Assembly: GCA_046350935.1 (NCBI GenBank)
Contig: JAXLZK010000007.1
Location: 50,701-114,700, forward strand
From: Nitrobium sp046350935
Lineage (GTDB): Bacteria > Nitrospirota > Thermodesulfovibrionia > Thermodesulfovibrionales > Dissulfurispiraceae
DNA length: 64,000 bases
Reading direction: 5' to 3'
Position 1 is the stretch's first letter. Each line of letters begins with the position of its first letter. The position numbers and the translations under genes are program-made. Below are positions 16,701-24,509 of the stretch, in pieces. The notes under the pieces are model-generated. The model was not told the DNA's origin. It did no database searches and was given only the letters and a program-made list of their open reading frames with translations.

Positions 16701-17895
16701 ACAGCAGGTACTTCTTTCGTACGTCTTTCGAGAAGCGGGCGCACTGATCCCGCCACCATTCCTCCATGCGGCCCAGGCCCTCCCCCGCCTCGATATCCTT
16801 CCGGAGCCTGTCGGTGCCCGCAAGGATATCGATAGGCATCTTCTCGGCCTCGTATTCATACGGAGGCTGCTTCCAGGCGAAGCGGCCGGGGTAGAGGTCG
16901 TGCACGGCCTTCAGGATCGCAACCCCGGTTGCGAAAGAACGGAAGGCATTTCTGTCGGTCACATGGATCTGCGCCCCTCCGCAGAGAGCGCCGGCATGCT
17001 TCTGAAAGGTGGGCTGAAAGAACAGCGGGCGGAAAACCGCACCGGGGAGGGCGAATTCGCGGAGCCTCGTGACCAGGGCGTCGGGATCGATGAAGGGAGC
17101 GCCGAAGATCTCGAAGGGGCGGGTCGTCCCCCGGCCCTCGCTGAGCAGGGTCCCCTCCAGGAGGCACATGCCCGGATAAACCGTCGCCGTGTCCAGCGTG
17201 GGCATATTCGGAGAGGGCAGGACCCACGGCAGCCCCGTGTCATCGAACCACATTCCTCGTTCCCAGCCTTCAGCACGGATGACATGGAGGTCGAGGGAGG
17301 GGTAGTGCTTGTCGTGCAGATAGAGCGCTATTTCTCCGACAGTCATACCATGGCGTACGGGCAGGGAGCGCTGCCCTACGAAGGAGGCATAGACCTCATC
17401 GAGGACCGGACCTTCCGCGATCCTTCCGCCGAGGGGGTTGGGCCTGTCGAGGACGACGACGGGTTTGCCCGCTTCGGCGCACGCCTGCATGCAGAGCTCC
17501 ATCGTCCAGATGAAGGTGTAATAGCGCGCCCCCACATCCTGCATGTCGATGATCAGCGCGTCGATCTCCTGCAGCATTCCGGGTTCCGGCTTCCGGGTAT
17601 GTCCATAGAGGCTATAGACGGGAAGCCCTGTCCGCGGGTCCCGGAAGCCCTCCCACTCCACCATATTGTCCTGGGTCTCTCCGCGCAGCCCGTGCTGGGG
17701 GCCGAAAAAGGCCTTTATCTCCGCCTGTTTGGAGCGCAGGAAAAGGTCGGCGGCATGTTCAAGGCTCTTGCTTACCGAAGCCGGATGCACGAGGAGGCCG
17801 GCGCGCACACCCCTGAGGGCGCGAGGCCATTTTTTCTCGAATAGGTCGAGTCCGGTCAGTACCGCTGCGGCTTTCTCCTGGTTCCTGCACTGCAT
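16693..17895 (-). CDS. DUF1343 family protein, NamZ-like exo-beta-N-acetylmuramidase
   Basis: 400 residues from the ATG at 17895 (MQCRNQEKAAAVLTGLDLF); a longer frame to 17973 crosses a terminator hairpin and is rejected. Family motifs GLLVHPASV, FFGPQHGLRGE, VYSLYG, DMQDVGARYYTF and DRPNPLGG are clear. DUF1343 includes Bacillus NamZ, which releases MurNAc from the non-reducing end of peptidoglycan chains. No convincing signal peptide follows from the chosen start, so the cellular site is uncertain. It is directly coupled to the MurU-AmgK-like fusion, which would salvage the product. Confidence 0.85.
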   Translation of the reverse strand: MQCRNQEKAAAVLTGLDLFEKKWPRALRGVRAGLLVHPASVSKSLEHAADLFLRSKQAEIKAFFGPQHGLRGETQDNMVEWEGFRDPRTGLPVYSLYGHTRKPEPGMLQEIDALIIDMQDVGARYYTFIWTMELCMQACAEAGKPVVVLDRPNPLGGRIAEGPVLDEVYASFVGQRSLPVRHGMTVGEIALYLHDKHYPSLDLHVIRAEGWERGMWFDDTGLPWVLPSPNMPTLDTATVYPGMCLLEGTLLSEGRGTTRPFEIFGAPFIDPDALVTRLREFALPGAVFRPLFFQPTFQKHAGALCGGAQIHVTDRNAFRSFATGVAILKAVHDLYPGRFAWKQPPYEYEAEKMPIDILAGTDRLRKDIEAGEGLGRMEEWWRDQCARFSKDVRKKYLLYA

Positions 17896-17940
17896 ACCCC
17901 GTAATGATAAACGGAAAAAGAAAAAGGGCGCAAGGGGCAA

Positions 17941-17972
17941 AAAAAAGAGGCAGGAAATCCTGCCTCTTTTCA
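17941..17972 (-). terminator. Rho-independent terminator of the SLH-protein gene
   Basis: A 13-bp perfect stem (AAAAGAGGCAGGA with TCCTGCCTCTTTT) and a run of T on the minus strand follow the stop at 17995. It insulates the NamZ/MurU-AmgK pair from the surface-protein transcript. Confidence 0.85.
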
Positions 17973-17994
17973 TGTGGCGCGCAGATCGGGAAGC

Positions 17995-19912
17995 TTACAT
18001 TCCCAGGTAAGCCCTCGCCAGGAACACCGCCATATCCGCCCTGGTGAGGTAGGTGTCCACACCGAAGGTGCCTGCGGCCTTGGTAATGCCGTCATCCTTC
18101 AGCTTCTGCACATATTTAAAGTAGGAGTGATCGGCAGGCACGTCGCTGAAGTACGGGGTCGTTGTATAGGTAAAGTTCTCCCCGTACTTCGCCCTGACGA
18201 TAAAGACCGCCAGGACTCCCTTCGAGACGATAATTGACGGTGACGCTCCTGGTTGCGGTCAGTCCGTCCCTGCTCACGGTAATGGTATGGGGAGTGTTGA
18301 CGGTCTTCACCTCCCTGCTCACCACGCTGCCTCCGGACAGATTGCTGTCCTCAAACTGCAGCACGTCGGCGGTGATGCTTCCGTTGGCGTCCGTCTGCCC
18401 GCTGTAGACCACCTTGCCCGTGCTGTCCTTCACCGAGACGGCTGACCCGCTCAGGACCGCTCCCGCGCTGTTCTTCACGCTCACGCCAAGGTGCCAGTAC
18501 ACTAAGATGTCCTTCTTGCCGGTCCCGGATAACTCCAGGTCGACATTCTCCATGGAAGCACCGTTCTCCATGGTGTTGCCGGTAAAGACCCCGGTGCTCG
18601 GACGGGAGGAGTACTCGCTCTTCACTGTCTTATACGAGGAGTAGTTGTCCCTTTTCACGAAGGTGTTGTCGATGAACTGCGCGTAGCCGTCCGCAGAGCC
18701 GTAGTCGTCGGCCAGCAGCACGTTGGCCCAGTTGCTCTCCACCCGGTTGTTCCGGAACTTCAGGTTGGGGGAGAGGTTGTTCGTAACAATAGCGATGGCA
18801 GCAGCCTTCCCCTGTCCGTCGTTGTTGGTGGCGATGATCACGTTGTCGTGGATATCAGCGCTCTGAGAAGCGTCAGGAAGCCCCACAAAGAGAGCCCTGC
18901 CCCAACTGTCGACGCCGGTGCCGTTGTAGTTGGCCGAAGCATTGACAATGAAGGTGTTGTACATGATCTCGGAGTTGTTGCCCGTACCCCAGGTCATCCG
19001 CAGGCAGGCGGAGCCCGTGTCGCCGTACTCGGCGCCGCTTAGCGTATTCTGCACCTCGGCGTAGTTTGAATAGACCTGGGAGTCGTGGTCGGGCCAGAAA
19101 GCGATGGGGTGGACGCCGTAGCCGTATACCTTGTTGTGGTGAGCGGAGCCGGTCTGCAGCGAGATACCGACGGAGTTGGTAACCTGGCTGTTGATGGTGA
19201 CCTCGTTGTTGTAGACCGTGCCGCCTGTCCCTACACGGATGCCCACCTGTCTCGTCTTGACGAGGTTGTGATGCATCGTGGCGTTCGTGACGTTCCCCGC
19301 CCGGACCGCGTCGATACCCTGATGCCTGTCGGATACGGCGGTACCGAGATCCTGGACGCTGTTGTTATGGACGTTTGCGTCCTTTCCCCACTGAAGATAG
19401 ATGCCGTGGGTGTCAGCCGCGCGGTAGGAGATATCGACTCCCCCGATCTCCATTCCGTACGTCTCATAGGCGTAGATGGGATTGCAGTTCACCCCGACTC
19501 CGGACTGCCCGCTGCAGCTTCCGCTGCCCTGGACTATTTTTCCATTTACCACAGCGACATTGCTCCGTGCGGACCCGTCCACAAAGACGCCGTATGCGGT
19601 GGAGGAATTGCTGTTGCAATAGGTTATCTTATGGCCGTTCAGGTTCAGGGTGATGTTCGAGCCCTGGATGGTGAACGCCGTCCCGTTGGCTACGATATCG
19701 TTCTGGAGCACATACTCGGTATCCGATTGGTTCAGGGTGGCCGGAGCCGTAAGATTTACCGTTTTTGAACGCGCCGGCTTCGCTACTGTCGCAACTCCCG
19801 CTCCGGTCACCATATCCTTTGTCCCCAAATCGTACGCACCGAAAGACTTCGTGGCCGCAAGCGGCAACAACAGACTGAGGACAACCATAAGACTGAACAA
19901 ACTTTTCTTCAT
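17995..19912 (-). CDS. Secreted right-handed beta-helix protein with C-terminal SLH motif, frameshifted
   Basis: A signal peptide (MKKSLFSLMVVLSLLLPLA) leads about 380 residues of parallel beta-helix repeats (NNSVQDLGTAVSDRHQG, YNTFIVNASANYNGTG), then an Ig-like domain rich in V and T. The continuous frame stops at 18116, but in the next frame the sequence reads on to 17995 as a recognisable S-layer-homology unit (PYFSDVPADHSYFKYVQ...YLTRADMAVFLARAYLGM). The shift falls near 18215-18245. SLH motifs bind cell-wall polymers, so the protein is probably displayed on the surface. RBS GGAGAGG precedes the ATG; a sigma-54 promoter lies at 19970-19985. The frameshift may be real or an assembly error, and part of the first SLH repeat seems missing. 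Confidence 0.75.
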
Positions 19913-19969
19913 AAAACCTCTCCTTCTTTACTCTTTCCAGTTGATTCTGCCGGCAAACCGGACAGAAAG

Positions 19970-19985
19970 AGCAAGGTACATGCCA
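19970..19985 (-). promoter_or_regulatory. Sigma-54 (-24/-12) promoter
   Basis: Minus-strand TGGCATG-N4-TTGCT with the invariant GG and GC dinucleotides spaced 10 bp apart (TGGCATGTACCTTGCT). It lies about 58 bp upstream of the beta-helix/SLH gene start and matches, apart from the spacer, the promoter in front of the PEP-CTERM gene at 49222. Confidence 0.8.
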
Positions 19986-20357
19986 GAAAGGAGAGGGCTC
20001 TTCAACTTGCTGTTTTTTCATACTTCTACAGGTCAGGCCCTCTTTGCAGGGCATGCTCCTTTGTACGATATTCCCTACAGCAGGCTGCGGAGGGCAAAAG
20101 GAACGGGCAGGGGCGGCAGAGAGGTTTTTTGTTGTTTCTATTAGGTTTGTACCCTGCAGGGTTTGTCATACAGGGCACCGAAGGGCATGAAAAGCATGCT
20201 ACGACAGAAGGCGTGAGAACGGCAGGAAATTTACTGCAGCACGGGGCAGGAGCAGCGGGACAGAGCTCCCCGCTCTCGTGGAGAAAAAGCTTTCCCCTCG
20301 GCTATAATACCGGGAATGTGCGGAACCGGAAGACAGAAGGCTCTCTTTTTATTCGGG

Positions 20358-20798
20358 ATGAAGCGGCTCTCCGCCCTCCTGGCCCTCGCCCTGCTCCTGC
20401 TCCCCCGTCCCGGCGGTGCCGGCGCTTTCGGCGAGAGGTGGCTGCCCCTTGTCCAGAGCACCACGGGCACCAACTACTATATCGACGCCAACACGCTCCA
20501 TTACCGGGCGGGCGCTACTGTTCTGGCCTGGTTCAAGCTGGTCGAGAGCGAGGACAGCAGGGATGCAGAACGCATGAGGAACCTCGCCATCTTCGGCAAG
20601 AGTTTCGGGGGGTATCGCTATACCAAGGTGCTCTGCGAACTCGATTGTTCCGCAGGAAAGCTGAGGACCCTCACCATCAGCGCCTATGACAAGGCGGGGG
20701 AAATACTGCACCGGGACGAAACCCTCACCGGCCAATGGACCGCCATTCCCTCCGGAAGCTGTTTCGACGCCATCAGGCAGATACTCTGCAAAAGGTAG
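20358..20798 (+). CDS. Small exported protein, surface-adhesin E-like domain
   Basis: 146 residues from the ATG at 20358; an earlier ATG at 20316 lies at the predicted transcription start (TATAAT at 20303-20308). A signal peptide (LSALLALALLLLPRPGGAGAF) is followed by a pattern typical of the surface-adhesin E family: WLPLVQST...YYIDANTLHY, then VLCELDCSAGKLRTL, SAYDKAGE and a C-terminal WTAIPSGS...ILC with paired cysteines. Probably periplasmic or surface bound. It stands alone on the plus strand between two minus-strand blocks. Confidence 0.65.
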   Translation: MKRLSALLALALLLLPRPGGAGAFGERWLPLVQSTTGTNYYIDANTLHYRAGATVLAWFKLVESEDSRDAERMRNLAIFGKSFGGYRYTKVLCELDCSAGKLRTLTISAYDKAGEILHRDETLTGQWTAIPSGSCFDAIRQILCKR

Positions 20799-20855
20799 CC
20801 ATGGGAGCTGGCTGCGCTTCCAGTGATGTTGCGCCGCGGAAGAAACACCCCAAAA

Positions 20856-20990
20856 GGTGCTGAAAACTCCCGACATGTCATTGCGAGGCGTTTTTTGCGA
20901 CGAAGCAATCTCTGAGCGGTGAATTCTCCAAAGAGGAGATTGCTTCGCGCCGCTCGCAATGACAGCGGAAAGGACTTCTTCAGTACCCTG
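20856..20990. repeat. Dispersed palindromic repeat, copy 1
   Basis: TGTCATTGCGAGGCG at 20876 pairs with CGCTCGCAATGACA ending at 20964, with an inner pair GAAGCAATCTC / GAGATTGCTTC. The flanks (GGTGCTGAAAA and TTCAGTACCCTG) also match copy 2 at 40940-41080. It ends at the mlaD stop. It is non-coding and MITE-like. Confidence 0.75.
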
Positions 20991-21971
20991 CTAAAAGATG
21001 CTGAACTTGAAATACTTCTTGGGATTCGCCTTGATGTCACGGGTCAGCTCCTTCAGTTCTCCCACCGTATCCCTCAGGCCCCCGATCGTCGCCCGCAGCT
21101 CCGCGGCCAGTTCCTTGTCCTTGAGGAGGGTCCCCGCGGCCCCCTTTCCCGCTTCCAGTTCGGACAGGACGGACGAAAGCTGCTGCGAGGCCCGGCTGAG
21201 GTTCTCGTAGAGCGAGGGGTCGTCGGCAAGCTTCCTCAGGGTCCCGCTCCCCGCGTTCAGCTTCCCGCTGAATTCCTCTACCGACGTGGTGGCCGCCATC
21301 ATCTTCTGATAGAGAGAGGGGTCCTCCACGAGCATTTTGAGGGTCCCCTGGGAGCCTTTTATGTTCTTCAGCAGCGCTGAGAGCGTCTCGGTGCTCTCCT
21401 TGAGATTGACATACACCGACGGATCGTTCAGCAGCTTTGCCATCACACCCTCTCCCTTCTCTATTTTGTCGAGAAGCCTGCCTACCTGGTCCACAAACTG
21501 GGTCACCTTTTCGAGGGACCCGGCGCTTGCATCCACGATGTCCTTGATCTCCACCTGCGCCTTGCCCTTCAGAAGAGAGCCGGACGGAAGGGGCGCGGCG
21601 GAAAGGGAGCCGTTGCTCAACTCGATGTATTTATCGCCGAGAAGCCCCATGGTCATGACGCTGGCGCTCGTGTCCTTTCGGATATAGCGCAGTGCGTCCC
21701 TGTCGATGGACATCGTGATCAGGGTCCCGTATTCGGGATGGAGGGAGAGGTCGCTCACCACCCCCACCTCGATGCCGGAAATCCAGACGGGAGAACCCTT
21801 CCGCAGCCCCCGCACATCCTTTATTTCCGCGTAGATCTTCACCTTCGGCGAAAAAAGGCTCTCGATCCCCCCGGCGAAAAAGACCGTGAACAGCAGGAGC
21901 AGGGCGGCGATGCTGATGACGACCCCCACCTTGAGCTTCGACCACAGGAGCTGCTTCTTCCTCTCAAACAT
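20991..21971 (-). CDS. mlaD: MlaD family (MCE domain) lipid-transport protein
   Basis: 326 residues. An N-terminal membrane anchor (VGVVISIAALLLLFTVFFAGG) is followed by the MCE domain (KVKIYAEIKDVRGLRKGSPVWISGIEVG) and a long helical tail with repeated patterns (LRKLADDPSLYENL, LKMLVEDPSLYQKM). It is the periplasmic lipid-binding component of a Mla-type transporter moving phospholipids between membranes. It follows mlaF and mlaE on the same strand, about 107 bp after mlaF. The tail is longer than in E. coli MlaD. Confidence 0.9.
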   Translation of the reverse strand: MFERKKQLLWSKLKVGVVISIAALLLLFTVFFAGGIESLFSPKVKIYAEIKDVRGLRKGSPVWISGIEVGVVSDLSLHPEYGTLITMSIDRDALRYIRKDTSASVMTMGLLGDKYIELSNGSLSAAPLPSGSLLKGKAQVEIKDIVDASAGSLEKVTQFVDQVGRLLDKIEKGEGVMAKLLNDPSVYVNLKESTETLSALLKNIKGSQGTLKMLVEDPSLYQKMMAATTSVEEFSGKLNAGSGTLRKLADDPSLYENLSRASQQLSSVLSELEAGKGAAGTLLKDKELAAELRATIGGLRDTVGELKELTRDIKANPKKYFKFSIF

Positions 21972-22024
21972 TGCTTTCTCCCCTCTTCACGCAGTAAGAA
22001 CGGCCAGCGCGCGTATCGTATGTA

Positions 22025-22048
22025 CCAGGGTGTGCACACACACCCTGG
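22025..22048. other. Hairpin between mlaF and mlaD
   Basis: CCAGGGTGTG and CACACCCTGG form a perfect 10-bp stem with a 4-base loop in the mlaF-mlaD gap. There is no T-run, so it may be an mRNA-stability or attenuation element, not a terminator. Confidence 0.4.
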
Positions 22049-22078
22049 GCAAATGGGCTTCCCTGCCGGTATTCCTTC

Positions 22079-22822
22079 TCATTCCGCCGGAGCAGGGCAC
22101 GCCAGCTCCTTCATGAATACCTTTATTTCGGGCTGGGAGCTGCGGATCAGCCGCTCCCTGTCGCCGTCGAAAAGGACGCGCCCCGCCTTCAGGAACATGA
22201 ACCTGTCCGCCACTTTCAGCGCATCGGATACCTTGTGGGTTACCATGATGAGCCCCCTCCCCTCGCCCGCCAGATCGAGGACGAGGCGGCAGATCGTGTC
22301 CGCGCTGACGGGATCGAGGCCGGAGGTGGGCTCATCGTAGAGGAACATGAGCGGATCATAGGCGGCGAGGGAGCGCGCAATGGCGACCCTCCGGTGCATT
22401 CCGCCGCTCAGCTCGTCGGGCATGAGCTCCAGGGCGTGCTCCATCCCCACCACCCTGAGGAGCTCCCGCACCCGTCTGTCGATCTCCTCCTCGCTCATCT
22501 GCGTATACTCCCTCAGACAGAACGCAACGTTCTCCTTTACGCTCAGCGAGTCGAAAAGGGCGCCTTCCTGGAAGACGAGGCTGAATTTGATCCTTACCTC
22601 CCGCAGGCCGGCCTCGGACTTTGCGGTAATGTCCTCGCCGTCCACGAAGATGGTCCCGGAATCAGGCTTGATAAGGCCCATGATCAGCTTCAGTATGGTG
22701 GTCTTTCCCTCGCCGCTCCCGCCCAGGACCGCGACCCGCTCCCGCGCTCCGATGGAAAAGCTCAGCTCGTCGAGGATGGGGCGTGCGCCGTAGGAAAAGG
22801 ATACCCGGTCGAAGCGGATCAT
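22079..22822 (-). CDS. mlaF: Mla-type ABC transporter ATP-binding protein
   Basis: 247 residues. Walker A GGSGEGKTTILKL, signature LSGGMHRRVAIARSL and Walker B FLYDEPTSGLDP are intact; the GGSGxGKTT and HRRVA forms are typical of MlaF/Ttg2A. It energises phospholipid trafficking with MlaE and MlaD. Its start overlaps the mlaE stop by 4 bases. Confidence 0.92.
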   Translation of the reverse strand: MIRFDRVSFSYGARPILDELSFSIGARERVAVLGGSGEGKTTILKLIMGLIKPDSGTIFVDGEDITAKSEAGLREVRIKFSLVFQEGALFDSLSVKENVAFCLREYTQMSEEEIDRRVRELLRVVGMEHALELMPDELSGGMHRRVAIARSLAAYDPLMFLYDEPTSGLDPVSADTICRLVLDLAGEGRGLIMVTHKVSDALKVADRFMFLKAGRVLFDGDRERLIRSSQPEIKVFMKELACPAPAE

Positions 22823-23583
22823 ACCGAGAACCCCAGCAGGTAGAGGAGGATACGGGTCAGGACGAAATCGGCGATAATGATCGAAATGATGGAGAAGACC
22901 ACTGCCCGGGTGGTGGTCTGCCGCAGCCCGACCGAACCTCCCCGGGTGGAGAATCCCATGAAGCAGCTTACGCTCGCGATGAGGTACCCGAAGATGAAGG
23001 GCTTGACGGAGCCCGCGACCACATTCTCGTAGATGAGGACGTCGCGTATGGAGGTCCAGTAGACATAGCCGCTTTGATGGCTCACGTATACCGCGATATA
23101 GTAGGCGCCCAGCAGGGACACCGCGTCCCCGATAATGGTCAGGGCGGGGAGCATGACGAGGGCGCTGAGCAGACGGGGGGTGACCAGCTTCTTTATCGGG
23201 TCCACGCCGAACACCCGGAGGGAATCCACCTGATGTCCGAGTATCATGGAGCCGAGCTCCGACGCCATCCCGGCCCCCACCCTCCCCGCGAACACGAGGG
23301 CGGCGGTCACCGGCCCGATCTCCCTGATGATGGAGATGCCCACCACTTTCCCCGTATACATTTTAAGCCCCAGCCGCGACAGCTCGGCGGAGAGTTGGAG
23401 AGAGAGCGCCATCCCGATGAAAAGGGAAACAAGGAGGATGATCAGAAAGGATCCGGCCCCGGCATACTCCATCTGCTCGATCATGTCCTTCAGGTAAAAG
23501 GGCCTCCGGAAGACCCCAATGGTCCCCCGGAAAGAGAGCAGATAAAAATTCTGCAGCATGTCCACCAGTTCCTTGCTCTTCAT
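22819..23583 (-). CDS. mlaE: Mla-type ABC transporter permease
   Basis: 254 residues from the ATG at 23583, which overlaps the acyltransferase stop (ATGA). It belongs to the MlaE/DUF140 permease family: several membrane helices and the conserved segment FAGRVGAGMASELGSM...VDSLRVFGVDP. It forms the inner-membrane channel of the phospholipid transporter. The order mlaE-mlaF-mlaD, downstream of a lipid A-type acyltransferase, ties the cluster to outer-membrane lipid homeostasis. Confidence 0.93.
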   Translation of the reverse strand: MKSKELVDMLQNFYLLSFRGTIGVFRRPFYLKDMIEQMEYAGAGSFLIILLVSLFIGMALSLQLSAELSRLGLKMYTGKVVGISIIREIGPVTAALVFAGRVGAGMASELGSMILGHQVDSLRVFGVDPIKKLVTPRLLSALVMLPALTIIGDAVSLLGAYYIAVYVSHQSGYVYWTSIRDVLIYENVVAGSVKPFIFGYLIASVSCFMGFSTRGGSVGLRQTTTRAVVFSIISIIIADFVLTRILLYLLGFSV

Positions 23584-24467
23584 TGCGGGGCTCTCTTCCA
23601 CCTCCTGTGTATCCACAACCACTCGTCGGGGTGCTGCCTGACGTAGTCTTCAATATACCGCGAAAAAGTCTCCGTATCCTCGCGGACCGCCTTTTCCGTC
23701 TCTTCCTGCCTGCTCAGGGCCACCTCGGGGAAAATGGTGATCACATGACCGCCCCCCTCCCGGTGGATAAAGGCAGGGAGGACGGCGGCGCCTGTCTTCC
23801 GGGCGATAAGGGCGGGGGTTTTCATCGTCCATGCCCCCCTGCCGAGAAAATCTACCACAACCCCCTCCTCCTTCACCACCGCCTGATCGATGAGGATGCC
23901 CACCGTTTCCCCCTTGCTCAGCCGGGAGAGGATGCCCTTCAGCGCCCCTCTTTTATACAGCACCGCGTTGCCGAAAGACGCCCGCGCCCTCTCGACGATC
24001 CTGTTCAGGTAGGGGTTGTTCTGCGCCCGCGCCACCGCTGCAAAAGCCCCCATGCTCCGGCCGAAGGCGAGCGCCAGCAGCTCCCAGTTTCCGCAGTGCC
24101 CGGTGATGAAAAGCACCCCTCTGCCCTTCTGCCTGGCGGCATGGTAATGCTCCCTTCCCCTGATCTCGACCGCATCGATGATACCGCCCTCCCGGCCGTA
24201 ATAGATCCGTACGATCTCCACGACGGACCTGCCGAGGTTCCGGAAAGTGCCCCGTGCAAGGCCTTCCGCCGTCCGGTTTCCGTTCAGGAAGGGCAGCGCC
24301 CGTCCTATATTGTCGAGGGCGATTCTCCTCCTGCCACTCCAGACGGAGCAAAGAAAAAGGCCGAGGAGTTCCCCGACCTTTACCGCAGTCCTGCGGGGGA
24401 GCACCGCAAGGGGAAAAGAGAGCGCGACGACCAATGCGGTTTCCAGAAGCCACTTCGCTTTTTTCAT
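23580..24467 (-). CDS. LpxL/HtrB-like lysophospholipid acyltransferase
   Basis: 295 residues. An N-terminal hydrophobic segment is followed by the acyltransferase motif GHCGNWELLALAFG, the HX4E-type site of lipid A late acyltransferases, and later ILIDQAV...GVVVDFLGR and APALIARKTGAAVLPAF-like substrate strands. Probably adds a secondary acyl chain to lipid A. It heads the mla genes and overlaps mlaE by 4 bases; the Lon-like gene ends 43 bp upstream. Confidence 0.85.
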   Translation of the reverse strand: MKKAKWLLETALVVALSFPLAVLPRRTAVKVGELLGLFLCSVWSGRRRIALDNIGRALPFLNGNRTAEGLARGTFRNLGRSVVEIVRIYYGREGGIIDAVEIRGREHYHAARQKGRGVLFITGHCGNWELLALAFGRSMGAFAAVARAQNNPYLNRIVERARASFGNAVLYKRGALKGILSRLSKGETVGILIDQAVVKEEGVVVDFLGRGAWTMKTPALIARKTGAAVLPAFIHREGGGHVITIFPEVALSRQEETEKAVREDTETFSRYIEDYVRQHPDEWLWIHRRWKRAPQ

Positions 24468-24509
24468 CCGTTCCCGTGCGTCGGGCCGCCTTCCCCGGAC
24501 GGCTGCAGG

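Noticed and set aside
16859..17973. Longer N-terminus for the NamZ-like gene and for the fusion gene
   Set aside because: Extensions run through a terminator hairpin or the neighbouring gene; internal ATGs fit the families.
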